DNA of 64,000 bases from Portunus trituberculatus (taxonomy: Eukaryota; Arthropoda; Malacostraca; Decapoda; Portunidae): contig NC_059279.1 of NCBI RefSeq assembly GCF_017591435.1, forward strand, positions 837,501-901,500. Reading direction: 5' to 3'. Every line of letters begins with the position of its first letter. Position 1 is the stretch's first letter. This document shows positions 39,628-51,581 of this stretch, in pieces. The notes beneath the pieces are model-generated. The model ran no database searches. It saw only the letters and a program-made list of their open reading frames with translations, and was not told where the DNA came from. The position numbers and the translations under genes were made by a program.

Positions 39628-40039
39628 TTAATTTCAGTATCGGGACGCATCTTCACCATGAGTTTTGAGTGTGATAAAACAGTTTTATTTACATTAGGAA
39701 GGGTGTAAGGAAGCCAGAAGATTAATAGCCACAGTCCTCACTATTCTAATCCCAGCATGAATATCCGAAGCTGTAAAAAAATCGCTTATTATAGTAAAAC
39801 CAAAATGTACTGACCCTTTAAGGTGAGACTGATAATCCCTACATCACTCGATACCTCAAAGAAAACAGTAACAGGTCTTCATTTAACGAAAAACTGTTAC
39901 TCTGTTTTTCTTTGAGGTAATGCGTATATATGGCAGTGTCGTAGGGATTATCGGCCTCACCTTAAAGGGTAAGTACACTTTGTTTTACTATAGTAACCAG
40001 AATAGATATGAACACGTGTCATGGTACTGAAGGGCTTAA
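39628..40039 (-). mobile_element. TTAA MITE copy 10, split by a foldback MITE
   Basis: TTAATTTCAGTATCGGGACG at the left and GGTACTGAAGGGCTTAA at the right. The element is interrupted between 39790 and 39992 by a different palindromic element, after which CAGAATAGATATG continues the expected sequence. Confidence 0.88.
39790..39992. mobile_element. Foldback MITE (second family), ~200 bp
   Basis: The arms TATAGTAAAAC...CCCTTTAAGGTGAG and their reverse complement CTCACCTTAAAGGG...GTTTTACTATA pair along most of the element. Inner segments ACCTCAAAGAAAACAG and CTGTTTTTCTTTGAGGT also pair. The insertion point is consistent with a TA target duplication (Tc1/mariner-like), but the exact boundary is ambiguous. 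Confidence 0.75.
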
Positions 40040-40272
40040 TAGTATTGCTTCGTGGTATTGAAGGTAGAAACACTAAAAACAACTTGTGCTTTACTGAGAT
40101 TGGCAGTGTTGTAGGGATTATCCACCTCACCTTATGGGTCAGTACATTTTGGTTTTGCTATAGTAACCAGAATAGATATGACCACATGGCATGGTACTGA
40201 AGGACTAATAGTATTGATTTGTGGTAAGGAAGGTAGAAACATTAAAAACAACTCGTGCTTTGCTGAGGTTAT
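39931..40272. repeat. Tandem duplication, two 170-bp units across MITE ends
   Basis: TGGCAGTGTYGTAGGGATTA starts at 39931 and 40101. Each unit contains the right arm of the foldback MITE, the terminal part of MITE copy 10 and about 60 bp of flank, so the duplication followed both insertions. Confidence 0.9.
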
Positions 40273-40322
40273 ATCCTAAACTTAGATGGACCTAAGAAGA
40301 AAAATAAGAACTTCAAACCTTT

Positions 40323-40555
<233 letters not shown>

Positions 40556-40671
40556 AACTCGTGTACAGCAAATATTCACAGCAGTATGCACTTACCTTCA
40601 GTTCCTTTTCCTTATTTTTTTTTCTATTTATTAAGTTATGGTTTAGTATGGGAAGCGTGTTTCCTTCCTTA

Positions 40672-40866
40672 GACTCACTCAGCTAACTGGTACTACAAAA
40701 TAGGTTAGAATTACGTGTGTTTTTACCGAGATTAGCTCTAACAAACTAACTTAACTTCCTTCTGTGTTAAACTTACTCAGCTAACTGGCACTAGAAAATA
40801 GGTTAGAATGACGTGTGTGGTTTTTTTTTTCCGAGATTAGGTCTATCAAACTGACTTCACCCTTTA
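40672..40866. repeat. Tandem duplication, two 98-bp units
   Basis: AGCTAACTGGTACTACAAAA at 40681 and AGCTAACTGGCACTAGAAAA at 40779. Confidence 0.87.
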
Positions 40867-41025
40867 CTGCAATACGATGTTATTGAAAACCACCAGAAAC
40901 AGTGCACAGAGTCTTTATAAGTATTTACAAGAAAGAATATTAAAAGAATCAACTTTGCAATATCTACTTAGTTTAAAAAGAGTGGCGGTGGCTGTAAAAG
41001 AATTAAAGATGTACCAAATAGCATG

Positions 41026-41029
<4 letters not shown>

Positions 41030-41079
<50 letters not shown>

Positions 41080-41294
41080 TAACTTTATCTAAGCCGGTTC
41101 CCTATTCCACGTCACCCATGCAAGCCACGCCCCTCACACACCTTGAGCTGCTGAGCTGGGAGAGTAATGGGGACGAGGGAGAGCGAGTGAGAGAGTATGA
41201 GAGGGAGAGAGGGAGAGCAGGTTCGTGTATGAATGTGGTAGCAGCTTTTGCACCTAATAGGATCATTAAAATTTCAAAACAAGTCCTGCGCTGC

Positions 41295-41350
<56 letters not shown>
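41030..41350. repeat. (GA)n tracts flanking ~220 bp of unique DNA
   Basis: GA at 41030-41076 and 41296-41350. Confidence 0.93.
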
Positions 41351-41352
<2 letters not shown>

Positions 41353-41495
41353 GAGGAGAGGAGAGGGGACTTAAATACAAGGCTGTCGTATTTACTAACA
41401 TTTAACTTCACTTTATATTAAATAGCGCAATTGGGAAGAAATGTAAATAAAACTCTTGAATTATTTCGCCTTTTCGCTTCTTCTTGGAATGAGAG

Positions 41496-41935
41496 CTTGT
41501 CAGAATAAATGCGGGATGAGAACGACAACTGAAGAATTGAAAGAAAATAAACAATAAATGAATGCAGAACAGGAAGGGAAAGAAAATTAACTTGATATAA
41601 CTTGTCAGAGTAAATTAAATAAATCTTGAACAAGGAAGAAAAAAATAATTTGATGTAACTTGTCAGAATAAAGGCAGGATGCAAACGATAACTGAAGAAG
41701 AGATAAAAAAAATAGATAAATGAACACAGAACAAGGAGGAAAAGAAAATGAATTTATATAACTTGTCAGAATAAATTAAATGAATACAGAACAAGAAGGG
41801 AAAAAAATAACTTGATATAACTTGTCAGAATAAGTACGGGATGCAAACGAGAATTGAAGAAGGGAAATGAAATAAAAAATACAATAAATGAATACAGAAC
41901 AAGTAGGAAAAGAAAATAACTTGATATATTTTAAA
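41496..41935. repeat. Alternating long/short tandem array (105 + 58 bp)
   Basis: CTTGTCAG recurs at 41496, 41601, 41659, 41762 and 41821, giving spacings 105, 58, 103, 59, then a final long unit. Short units lack the GGGATGMRAACGASAAYTGAAGAA segment present in the long ones. The pattern is a two-unit higher-order repeat. Confidence 0.88.
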
Positions 41936-42590
41936 GTAACACCAGTAATTCCCAATTCACTCATTGATAAGCAGAAAAAGAGTACAGTTTTTTGGTTTCC
42001 ATTAACAATTGCACGATGTTCTGATAATCCCTGAGAAATGTGGGTCGGGGGAATATTCAAACCAGACCTTCGCTTAGAGAACATAAAGTCCATTGTTCTT
42101 TGCGGTGGCTGGGAATTAAGTACAAATAAAAGATAACGTTTTTTTTTTTTCATTCCGGTGTATCTGTGCATTACGCGCCACATTTCTTATTCCGGTGATT
42201 GTTACTCTGAGATCCTCCCGCTGAGTTTCCATCATGTTATTCGCAACCGTGTAATAGTCATGAATGGAATTCTCTCCCTTTGTGCATTAACTTCTACATT
42301 CTTCGACCCTGAATGCAATTTACTGTTTCCTGCACACTTTACCTAGTTATTCATTTAGATAAACGTTACTTCTTTTTTCACTACAACCCGCAGCATTACG
42401 GGTATTACTCCTACCTTTTTTTTACACTGGCTTCAAATTTTAGTCTTTATCAGCGTTGTGGCCAAGTTAGGAGTGAGACCTTGAGAGTGTGAGAGCCTGA
42501 GGTAACGAGACGAACATTCCTTCTCCGTGAGTCTTCAGTTTTTGGCCTTACACTGCCTTCACTGGGACTGTAGGACTTGACTTTCATTAT
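41936..42590. other. Single-copy DNA, no gene recognised
   Basis: No supported coding frame or repeat. Confidence 0.4.
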
Positions 42591-42815
42591 TTATTTATAC
42601 CATGTGGGCTTTTCACTGGAATTTATGGGCTAAAGAGGACTTTTGGGGGGGTACTTTTTGTGGTACTTCCTATCTTAAAGCCCACCCACTAGGAAACCGT
42701 TGCCTCGAGTGAGGAAGCCCAACCTACACTCGGACCGTGGACAGGATTCGAACCCATGCGCTTGGAGACCCTTCGGACCCCAAAGCACGCATGGTTCCAC
42801 TGTACCACGGCGGCC
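42591..42815 (-). mobile_element. tRNA-derived SINE, family 2, copy 1
   Basis: On the minus strand the A box TGGTACAGTGG (42807-42797) is followed by a perfect B box GGGTTCGAATCC (42755-42744), then a ~150-bp tRNA-unrelated body ending in an AT-rich tail near 42591. It is about 85-90% identical to 51582-51788. Confidence 0.85.
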
Positions 42816-43204
42816 TTCTCTTCTTTTTAACAAGAGTGGAAGAGTGGCCAAGAGCAGCAGGAAGAGTAAACAAAATGACCCACTTAGTTGCCAGTCTCCG
42901 TGCTTGTCTAATGGTTTGACTCACGCTTAGTTATGCTCCCCGTGAAGTGAGCATGAGATTAGGGCGTTTGTGTGGGAGTTAATAAAAGCGAAGAAAAGGA
43001 AAGGAAGGTACCGAGTGTGTTGATAGAAAATGGAGTTAGTGAATTGATAGTACACAAAAATATCAATCTCCTGATTACTCGTGAGAATGAAAAATGTATT
43101 AAAGAACAATATATTCAATAAAATCATTCTACATGCAAAAGTTCGGACGAATAAATTACTTTGGAGTTCGGACGAATAAATTACTTTGGCGATTAGTTTG
43201 ACCT
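42816..43204. other. Unassigned DNA; 25-bp direct repeat at 43140-43190
   Basis: GTTCGGACGAATAAATTACT occurs at 43140 and 43165. Otherwise nothing. Confidence 0.6.
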
Positions 43205-43840
43205 CTCCCAGTCTTCCTTGATTGATCCTCTTCCTTTTATCTTCCTCTCCTGTTATCCCACATCACATTCACTCCAGTTGACTATCTCCATCATTCTCAT
43301 CATCAGATTTTCTACACGTTCAATTTTCACCATATATAATTCAGTTTTGATCCCTTCAATACTGAGAGGCATTTTTACCTTGATTTTGAAGTTTCATTAT
43401 ACGATTTTATTTATATTATGTCAGAAGATTAAAGGCCAGAGTTTTTACCTTTCTAATTCCAACATATGTTTCTGAAGTTGTGTAAAATCACTAAAAAATA
43501 AAGAGAATGAATATGAAGACGCATCCTGGTGCTGAAGAGATTAAAGAGAGGAGAATAAAAGACATTGTATTTGTCCTCTGCCCATCCTTTACCTGTCATC
43601 ACACTTCCCAGTCACTTCAGTTCAGTATCTCAGTCATTCTCTTCATCAAACATTCTCTAGACGTTTAATTTACAAGTTCATATGAAGTTAGTTTTAAGGA
43701 GAGGAGGATAAAAGACTTTCTACCTGTCCTCTACTCATCCTTTACCTGTCTTCACACATCCCAGCCACTTCAGTTTAGTATCTCAATCATTCTCTTCATC
43801 AAACTTTCTGTAGGCGTTCAATTTACACGTTCACCTCCAC
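43205..43840. repeat. Three-unit tandem repeat (~155 bp) with MITE in unit 1
   Basis: TTTACCTGTCWTCACACWTCCCAG and ATTCTCTTCATCAAAC recur at ~43585 and ~43745, with a more diverged first unit at ~43219. A TTAA MITE occupies the first unit at exactly the point where unit 2 keeps the empty TTAA. Confidence 0.8.
43347..43544 (-). mobile_element. TTAA MITE copy 11
   Basis: TTGATCCCTTCAATACTGAG to GGTGCTGAAGAGATTAA. The empty site TTTTAAGGAGAGGAGGATAA is preserved at 43692 in the neighbouring tandem unit, against TTAAAGAGAGGAGAATAA after the insertion. Confidence 0.9.
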
Positions 43841-44029
43841 TTCATTACTCAGAAAACGAGGGTCCGGAGCAGGAGAAACGATCTGATTGCCTTGTGACAT
43901 TTCGTGAAGGGATTCGGTGCGTTATTAAATGCTCCGAGTGTTTTTACCTTTTTATATTTTCTGGCAATCAGCTGCTCCGGTCTGACGAGATGCCTCAAAT
44001 AAGTCATTCTCTACCTATTGAAGTTTTGT

Positions 44030-44220
44030 GTTAAGATGAGTAGAGGGAGGGAAGAGAGGCAGGAAGAGGATGGGTAAGGAGGCAGAGGAGTGGAGGAAGA
44101 GAAGGGAGACAGGAAGGGAAGGAAAAGAAGGGGGAGGAAGAGAAGGGCATATGAGTGGAGGAAGAGAAGGGCAGATGAGAGGAGGAAGAGAAGGGAGACA
44201 GGAAGAAGAAGGGTAAGGAG
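44030..44220. repeat. GGAGGAAGAGAAGGG minisatellite
   Basis: Five to six imperfect units of AGGAAGAGAAGGGAGAC and variants. Confidence 0.8.
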
Positions 44221-44587
44221 GCAGAGGTACTAATGATGGTTTTCTCTATTGCCTTTGTCATGAAAATAGTGTTGTATGAATTTTGACAGAATAGTGAAAT
44301 CTTGGAAATAAATGTGAATGGCTACTATTATGAAGAAGAAAATAAAGACATACATAAATAATAGATAGATAGACAGATTAGATAGACAAATAAACAACTA
44401 AACATACGAAACGATAGATGTATTTTTATCGTCAAACTGCCTTCCTCCTTTTACTAGAAGAAACTTACTTGCTGTATAAAGAAATATGAAAAAAGGATCA
44501 AGAAAAACAAAATAATGCGAATACCTTTAAGAAAATTATGAAGGTTTGTATGGCTGTGGGAAAGAAAACGAGAACCAGGAGTGGACG

Positions 44588-44590
<3 letters not shown>
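44221..44590. other. A/T-rich unassigned DNA
   Basis: Nothing recognised. Confidence 0.4.

Positions 44591-44650
<60 letters not shown>
44591..44650. repeat. (GA)n microsatellite
   Basis: Perfect GA run. Confidence 0.96.
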
Positions 44651-44657
<7 letters not shown>

Positions 44658-45039
44658 CAAAGCAGCTGTTAGTGTTGATATTTTCTTGTCCAGATATTGG
44701 ATAAAGAACTAATTGGTATTTTTGCTTCTTGGAATAACACCAGAAAAAGACGATTCTTCTTTTTTACATCACATCCTCGTTGTCATTTTTCTGAGAGCTT
44801 TTTGTTTTCTTCTTTCGTCGTTCATCATTTTCTTTTTTTTTTATTAATTTTCTCTTTTATTTAGTTATATTTATTCAGTTTCTCTTTTATTTTAGTTACA
44901 TTTATTGATTTTCTCTTTTATTTCGAGGTAAAAGTGAGTCTAACTGGTAGGGATAGTTTGTGATGAATTTTGGAAAGAATGAAGGTTTGAAATTAGTTAA
45001 GGAAATAGGAACTTTATCTCCTAACTAATGCATGAGAGA

Positions 45040-45180
45040 AATGGTAGTAGTACGAGTAGTAGTAGTGGTGGTGGAGGTAGTAGTAACGGTGGTGGTAGAA
45101 GTAGTGGTAGTAGTAGTGGTGATGGCGGTGGTAGTAATAGTAGTAGTAGTAGTAGTAGTAGTAACAGTAGCAGCAGTTGT
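45040..45180. repeat. (AGT/GGT)n trinucleotide tract
   Basis: AGT units mixed with GGT and GCA variants. Confidence 0.9.
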
Positions 45181-45232
45181 GCAGTAAAACCTAACATTAC
45201 TAAACCAAACGAAAGGAAAGCAAAGCAAGTGA

Positions 45233-45282
45233 AACCTAACCTAACCTAACCTAACCTAACCTTAACTTAACCTAACCTAATA
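45233..45282. repeat. Interstitial telomere-like (CCTAA)n, short
   Basis: About eight CCTAA units with CTTAA variants, the complement of arthropod TTAGG telomere repeats. Confidence 0.85.
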
Positions 45283-45541
45283 CAAGTGAGCAAATGCAAT
45301 CAGACAGGTGTGCATGAATCAAACAAGGTAATACAGTGTGTCCTTGGCAAGCACTTGAGTCAACAATGCCCGCCAGGTGTGCTTGCATCTTTCCAGTGAG
45401 TAAGTAAAGTCTGTGTACAGTAAATTGTCTCCTTGATTTCAAACTTATCGTAGCTTATTGATAACGTAATTGATTTGATGTGAATAATACTTGTTTTCTG
45501 TTGATCAATGGACTTATTACAAGAATACCTCACGGATTTTC

Positions 45542-45743
45542 TTAACTCCTTCAACACTGGGACGCTTTTTTATTTAGAGTTTTGGGTGAATGGACGATTT
45601 AATTTACAGTATAGGAAGGGTATATGAATGTCAGATGATTAATGGCCACAGTCTTCAGTATTTCAATCCCCAGATAAGTTTTTGAATCGCCAAATAGTAA
45701 TCAGAATGAATATGAAAACACGTCATGGTACTGAAGGGCTTAA
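45542..45743 (-). mobile_element. TTAA MITE copy 12
   Basis: TTAACTCCTTCAACACTGGG to GGTACTGAAGGGCTTAA, both TTAA intact. Confidence 0.92.
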
Positions 45744-46208
45744 GATCTGACAACCATGCATTCCCTGGGACACCATTCAGACTGAGATCTGAGAGCCACT
45801 TGAGAGGAGACACACTGTAGTAAATACCTGGCGTTGTTGTAAAGTGTCAGGAGGAAAGGTGAGGAAAATGTCACAGCGTTCAAAAGTTGCGGAAGTTAAT
45901 GCTGGAATTTAAGTATTGTCTGACTGACTTTTAATCTTTTTTAGTGTGTCGTTAATTTGCCTCTTTTCTTCTCCTCTTCCTCTCTCTCATACTTATACTT
46001 TTTTTTTACTTTTTTTTATTTCTCTCTTCTCCTTCTTGTCCTCTTCCTCTTCCTCTCACTTTCTTTTTCTTGTTTTATTCATTTTTTGTTGTTCTTATTT
46101 TCGTTTTGTCTTCTTTTTTTTTTTTTTTTGCTTCTCTTCTCTTGTTCTTTCGCTGTTCATCATAACTTCTCATTAATTCACATCAGTACTCTGAGTTTGT
46201 ATGTCTGT

Positions 46209-46210
<2 letters not shown>
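45744..46210. other. Single-copy then T/C-rich DNA
   Basis: 45955-46160 is pyrimidine-rich; no gene recognised. Confidence 0.45.
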
Positions 46211-46283
<73 letters not shown>

Positions 46284-46323
46284 CTCTATATTATCCTTCG
46301 TCACCCATGCACTTTAGTTCCTA

Positions 46324-46394
<71 letters not shown>
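46211..46394. repeat. (CT)n and (CA)n microsatellites
   Basis: CT at 46211-46276 and CA at 46325-46394. Confidence 0.96.
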
Positions 46395-46396
<2 letters not shown>

Positions 46397-46509
46397 CACA
46401 TTAAATATTTCAGTAAGCACAACCCTCGGCAGGCGTTCACTTAATGGAAACCCGCCGCACACTGCTGATCGCTACAGTCGAACACTATTCAATTAAACTG
46501 AATTAAGAT

Positions 46510-46675
46510 AGTGAATAATTTGGCCGCCAATCTTCGACCTCCTGGCATACACACCGCTCGGCCACCCCAGATTGCCTCCGCCACCTGCGCCACTCAGCCA
46601 ATAAAAACACGCCATCATCAGCGACGCCACGTGTGATTGGTCGCATTTTTCCCCTCCTTTGCCCTCACAGTCGCA
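46510..46675. promoter_or_regulatory. Single-copy island with paired CCAAT boxes and E-box
   Basis: CAGCCAATAAAA (46596) and the inverted box GATTGG (46635) flank CGCCACGTGTG, which contains the CACGTG palindrome. Such a group is promoter-like, but no exon or initiator is evident. Confidence 0.3.
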
Positions 46676-46676
46676 G

Positions 46677-46705
46677 CCTCTCTCTCTCTCTCTCTCTCTC
46701 TCTCC
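46677..46705. repeat. Short (CT)n microsatellite
   Basis: CT run followed by CT/TTC-rich sequence. Confidence 0.85.
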
Positions 46706-46906
46706 GTCTCTCTCTTTCTTTCGCTCCGTCTCTCTTTCTCTCCCTCCCCACCCCCCGAGCCCTCCTCCTCCCCCGTATCAGTTATGCATTGTTTTCTTCG
46801 GGAAATTGTTAACTATTATACCAAATGTCACGCAATAATCGGTCCAAGGCTGAAATATTAATCCTTTTCCTCCCTCCTCCTCCACAACCAGACGTTCCTC
46901 CCTCAC

Positions 46907-47003
46907 TTCCTCCTCCTCCTCCTCCTCCTCTTCCTCCTCCTCCTCCTCCTCCTCCTCCTCCTCCTCCTCCTCCTCCTCCTCCTCCTCCTCCTCCTCCTCC
47001 TCC
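46907..47003. repeat. (CCT)n microsatellite, ~97 bp
   Basis: CCT run with one TTC interruption. The poly-proline frame is not a gene. Confidence 0.96.
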
Positions 47004-47463
47004 TAATCCTCCTCTTCCTCCTTCTCTTCTACTAATAAATCCTTCCGTAAGAATGCAATTTGGAAATGTTACCTCATAAATTTACAATACTTCAAATCCA
47101 TAATCGTGAAATTTACGTGAAAGTAAAAATGTTGTAAGGGAAAGCAAGGAATCCGTGACAAATTAATGAATATGAGAGGCAATAAATGTCAAGTATTAGA
47201 ATGTGAAATGGATGATGATGTGATAAATGTCCCTCCACTTGCACCTCCTTCACCTTCCACCTCAATGCCAGCCCCTCCAAAAGCCCTTCGTTCAAGAATT
47301 TATCGCTTCCATAACACTCGCTGCGGGGGGACTGATGCGGCGTGAATGGCAGTGTATACGTAACTGAAATGTGATGAATGGAAAGTGATGATAGCAAGGA
47401 AACTCTGCAAGTGAAGGGAGGTTTTTGAGTGCTTCATGACTACTGCTGCTGCTGCTCCTGTTG

Positions 47464-47523
<60 letters not shown>

Positions 47524-47527
47524 GTTA

Positions 47528-47586
<59 letters not shown>

Positions 47587-47632
47587 GTTATTATTATTAT
47601 GATGATGATGATGGTGATGATTATTCTACTAT

Positions 47633-47662
<30 letters not shown>
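47464..47662. repeat. (TTA)n-(GAT)n-(TAC)n trinucleotide compound
   Basis: TTA units 47464-47600 with GTT/CAT interruptions, GAT units to ~47620, TAC/CTA units 47628-47662. Confidence 0.96.
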
Positions 47663-47664
<2 letters not shown>

Positions 47665-47727
47665 TGCGTGATTCTGGCTGCGTGCAAAGACCGGTGTACG
47701 AGCTGCTATTGAAATTTAACCTAATTT

Positions 47728-48110
47728 TCCCTAACCTAACCTAACCTAACCTAACCTAACTTTCCCTAACCTAACCTAACCTAACCTAACTAACCTAACC
47801 TAACTACCTACTACTACCTACTATCCTAACCTAACCTAACCTAACTAACTAACCTAACCTAACCTAACCTAACTATCCTAACCTAACCTAACCTAACTTT
47901 CCCTAACCTAACCTAACCTAACCTAACTATCCTTAACCTAACCTAACCGAACCTAACCTAACTTTCCCTAACCTAACTATCCTTAACCTAACCGAACCGA
48001 ACCTAACCTAACTATCCTTAACCTAACCGAACCGAACCTAACCTAACTATCCTTAACCGAACCGAACCTAACCTAACTTTCCCTAACCTAACCTAACCTA
48101 ACTTCATTAC
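47728..48110. repeat. Interstitial telomeric array, degenerate (CCTAA)n, ~380 bp
   Basis: Blocks of CCTAA are interrupted by recurrent TTTCC, TATCC and ACTAC interruptions, and later by CCGAA variants, giving repeats such as CTAACTATCCTTAACC. This is the TTAGG arthropod telomere motif in reverse complement. Its internal position and decay mark it as interstitial. Confidence 0.92.
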
Positions 48111-48419
48111 ACAACCTTACTAACTTCCACCAAACCAAACCGAACATAATCTAACGTAATCAAACTAAACACGAACAGGCTTAAACCGAAACCCCTCAAA
48201 AATCTCCAAGGCCGAACTGGACTTAACCGAACTCAACCAAAACGCAGCAAATCGTCCAGAACCGCATCCGGCGCGCTTCGTTCTGCCTCAGTGGTCGGCG
48301 GGAAGTGGCCGGACCGATCTGAATCCGGCCTTTGTGAGGGAGAAAGTGTTACAAGCTTCATTTGGTGCTTTGTATGATACTGATGACTTTAATGCGCCAA
48401 CCGGACAAGGACCCGAACC
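48111..48419. other. Single-copy DNA after the telomere-like array
   Basis: Contains further CCGAAC-like words (48140-48240) and a CpG-rich stretch (48255-48330). No gene recognised. Confidence 0.45.
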
Positions 48420-49190
48420 CTCCCCCCTCCCTCTCACCCTCTCCTTCTCCCTGTTCACTCTCCCTCCCCCTCTCCCTCTCCCTGTCCACTCTCTCTCTCT
48501 ACCCTCTCTCACCTCTTATTCCCTCCTTCTTCCTCCATTCTTCGTTATATTTCGTTGTTCGTTTCTCATTCTCTTCTTTACACTTCCTTATTTATTCTTT
48601 CTTCTCTTCTTTCACTTTCTTTACCATTCTTTGTCTTATTTTTCTTTATTTCCTTTTTCTTTATTGTTGTTTATCTTTTATCTCTTATTCCATCTTCTCT
48701 TCCTTTCTTCCTTCCTTCCCTACAGTTTCTTGTCCTCTTTCTCCTATTTCCTTTCTCTTTTCTTATTTTTCCTGCATTCTAATTTATTTTCTATCTATTT
48801 CTATCTATTTTTATTTTGTTTTCTTGTTTTCATTTTTTCTTGCATTTCTTTACATTTTATATACTTTCCTCCTCTTCCTTCTTTTCCTTCAATTTTATCC
48901 ACCTTATCTATTATTCCCTTCCCTCATCTTCTTTCTTCTCTTTTTCTTACTATTTCTTCAACTTTTTCTTCCTTTCTTTCATCCTCTCTTTTCTTATTAC
49001 TGTTCTTTCTGTAGCGTCACTTCCTCCACCTTCCTCTTCCTCATCCTCTCCCTCCTTCCCTTTCCTTTCCCTTCCCTTCTCTCCTGCCAAGTCACTCCCA
49101 TTACTTCAATCCGACTACCCTCCCTTCACACCCTCCCTTCTCCTCCCCTCCTTCATCACCCTCCCCTGCTTCTCTTCTATAAGTCAAGCA
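48420..49190. repeat. Polypyrimidine-rich tract, ~770 bp
   Basis: Nearly all C/T on the plus strand; long Phe/Leu/Ser frames are artefacts. Confidence 0.72.
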
Positions 49191-49222
49191 TGCACAGGCT
49201 TAAGTGAGCTAGTTTAAGTGTA

Positions 49223-49837
<615 letters not shown>

Positions 49838-50134
49838 AGTAGTAGTAGTAGTAGTAGTATTGTAGTAGTAGTAGCAGTAGTGGTAGTAGTAGTAGTAGTA
49901 GTAATAGTAATTAGTAGTAGTAATAGTAGTAGTAGTAGTAATGGTCATAGCATTAGTAGTAGTAGTAGTAGTAGTGGTTGTGGCAGTAGCAGTGGTGGTA
50001 GTAGTAGTAGTTGTTGTAGTAGTAATAGTAGAAATAATAGTAGTAGGAAAAGGAGGAAGAGGGAAAGGAAAGAGGAAGTTATGTTTAATGATGCTGGGAT
50101 AGATTAGGTTAGGTAGTGGTAAAAGCAGTAGTAC

Positions 50135-50172
<38 letters not shown>

Positions 50173-50210
50173 AATAGAAGTAGTAGTGGTGGTGGTGGTG
50201 GTGGTAGTAG
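49838..50210. repeat. (AGT)n clusters
   Basis: AGT units with GGT/AAT variants at 49838-50045 and 50130-50210. A TTAGG pair sits at 50104. Confidence 0.93.
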
Positions 50211-50277
50211 CAAAACAAGAGAAAGAAGAAGAAAATTATAACCTGTCATAATGTTTTTGGTCCGTCACGTTTGTGTA

Positions 50278-50282
50278 TGTGT

Positions 50283-50353
<71 letters not shown>

Positions 50354-50366
50354 TGTGTGTGTGTGT
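50278..50366. repeat. (GT)n microsatellite
   Basis: GT run with two GA interruptions. Confidence 0.96.
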
Positions 50367-50469
50367 GGCGGTGGTCTGTAATCTGGCGGGTCTTGAAGTG
50401 TGAAAACGCTTGTCCAGCCCTAAAGAACCTGTCATTTCCAAAGCCACCAGCGAACCCTCGGGATGAATG

Positions 50470-50810
50470 ACAAACTCCTCCTCTTCCTTTCCCTCCACCT
50501 CCTCCTCTTCCTCCTCCGGTGCGTCTTCTTTTTCTTTTTTTTTCTTTCTTTTTTTCTTTTTCTTTTTCTTTTTCTTTTTCTTCTTATTCTATTTTCTTAT
50601 TCTTTTTTCCTTCTTCTTTTTTTCTTTTCTTTTCTTCTTCTTCTTCTTCTTCTTCTTCTTCTTCTTCTTCTTCTTCTTCTTCTTCTTCTTCTTCTTCTTC
50701 TTTTCTTTTCTTTTCTTTTTCTCTTTTTCTTTCTTTTTCTTCTTTTCTTCTTCTTCTTCTTCTTCTTTCTTCTTCTTCTTCTTCTTCTTCTTCTTCTTCT
50801 TCTTCTTGTT
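50470..50810. repeat. (CTT)n and T/C-rich tract
   Basis: CTT units at 50634-50702 and 50746-50806, separated by TTTTC repeats. Confidence 0.95.
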
Positions 50811-50953
50811 AGGGAATGAATTGTACATAATAATTCTCTTCTCTCTTCACACAGCCGTGAGAGATTGGCTGGTGTTAGCGAGAATTTCATATAAGTTAGT
50901 CTTAAATGGAAAGGTGAATACAGGTGATAATATTAGAGTGTATGATCCCACCT

Positions 50954-50956
<3 letters not shown>

Positions 50957-51023
<67 letters not shown>

Positions 51024-51042
51024 TCCTCCTCCTCCTCCTCTT
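50957..51042. repeat. (CT)n-(CCT)n compound
   Basis: CT to 51020, then CCT units. Confidence 0.95.
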
Positions 51043-51581
51043 CAGTCTCTCAGCCACGACAAAGGTAAATTATGAGACACACACCGAGAACCAATAAAGG
51101 AGAGTTTAGAAGGCGCCCCAGAAACTTCGCCAATGGATCTTTGATGAGAGAAATTTTTCATCACACCGCCACATTAAGGCTGCGCTGGAGGACTGTTGAT
51201 GATACCTCTGCCCCGCCCGCCGCCGCCAAGCACCCTCACCTTCTTCCTATCCTCTTTTTTCTTTTTTTTTTATTTTCCTTGGCCTTTTTTTGTGTGTTTT
51301 TTCTAAGGTTGAGATGCGTAAGATTTATTGGCTGGTGGTATGTTAAGTATCGGTGTGTGTTTATAGTGGTGTTGTGTGTGTGTGTGTGTGTGTGTAGGTG
51401 TAGGTACACGTGTACTTACAGATTGTGTTATGTTATGTCATCACCACTAACGTCTATTTAAAGAGTGAATAGAAGAGGAAGAGGAGAAAGGAAGATAAAG
51501 GGAAGGAGAAGGAAAGGAGGTAGAGGGAGAGAAACTGTTTAGTGATCATTATTTTCACTTGTTTTTTTTTTGGCACATTTT
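51043..51581. other. Unassigned DNA
   Basis: 51060-51230 is single-copy; a short GT run at 51373-51395. No gene recognised. Confidence 0.4.

Noticed and set aside
42744..42807. Functional tRNA gene
   Set aside because: A and B boxes are present, but the sequence does not form a proper anticodon/acceptor structure by eye and is repeated with an attached body at 51.6 kb, so it is a SINE head.
46825..47079. Poly-proline frame
   Set aside because: Translation of a (CCT)n microsatellite.
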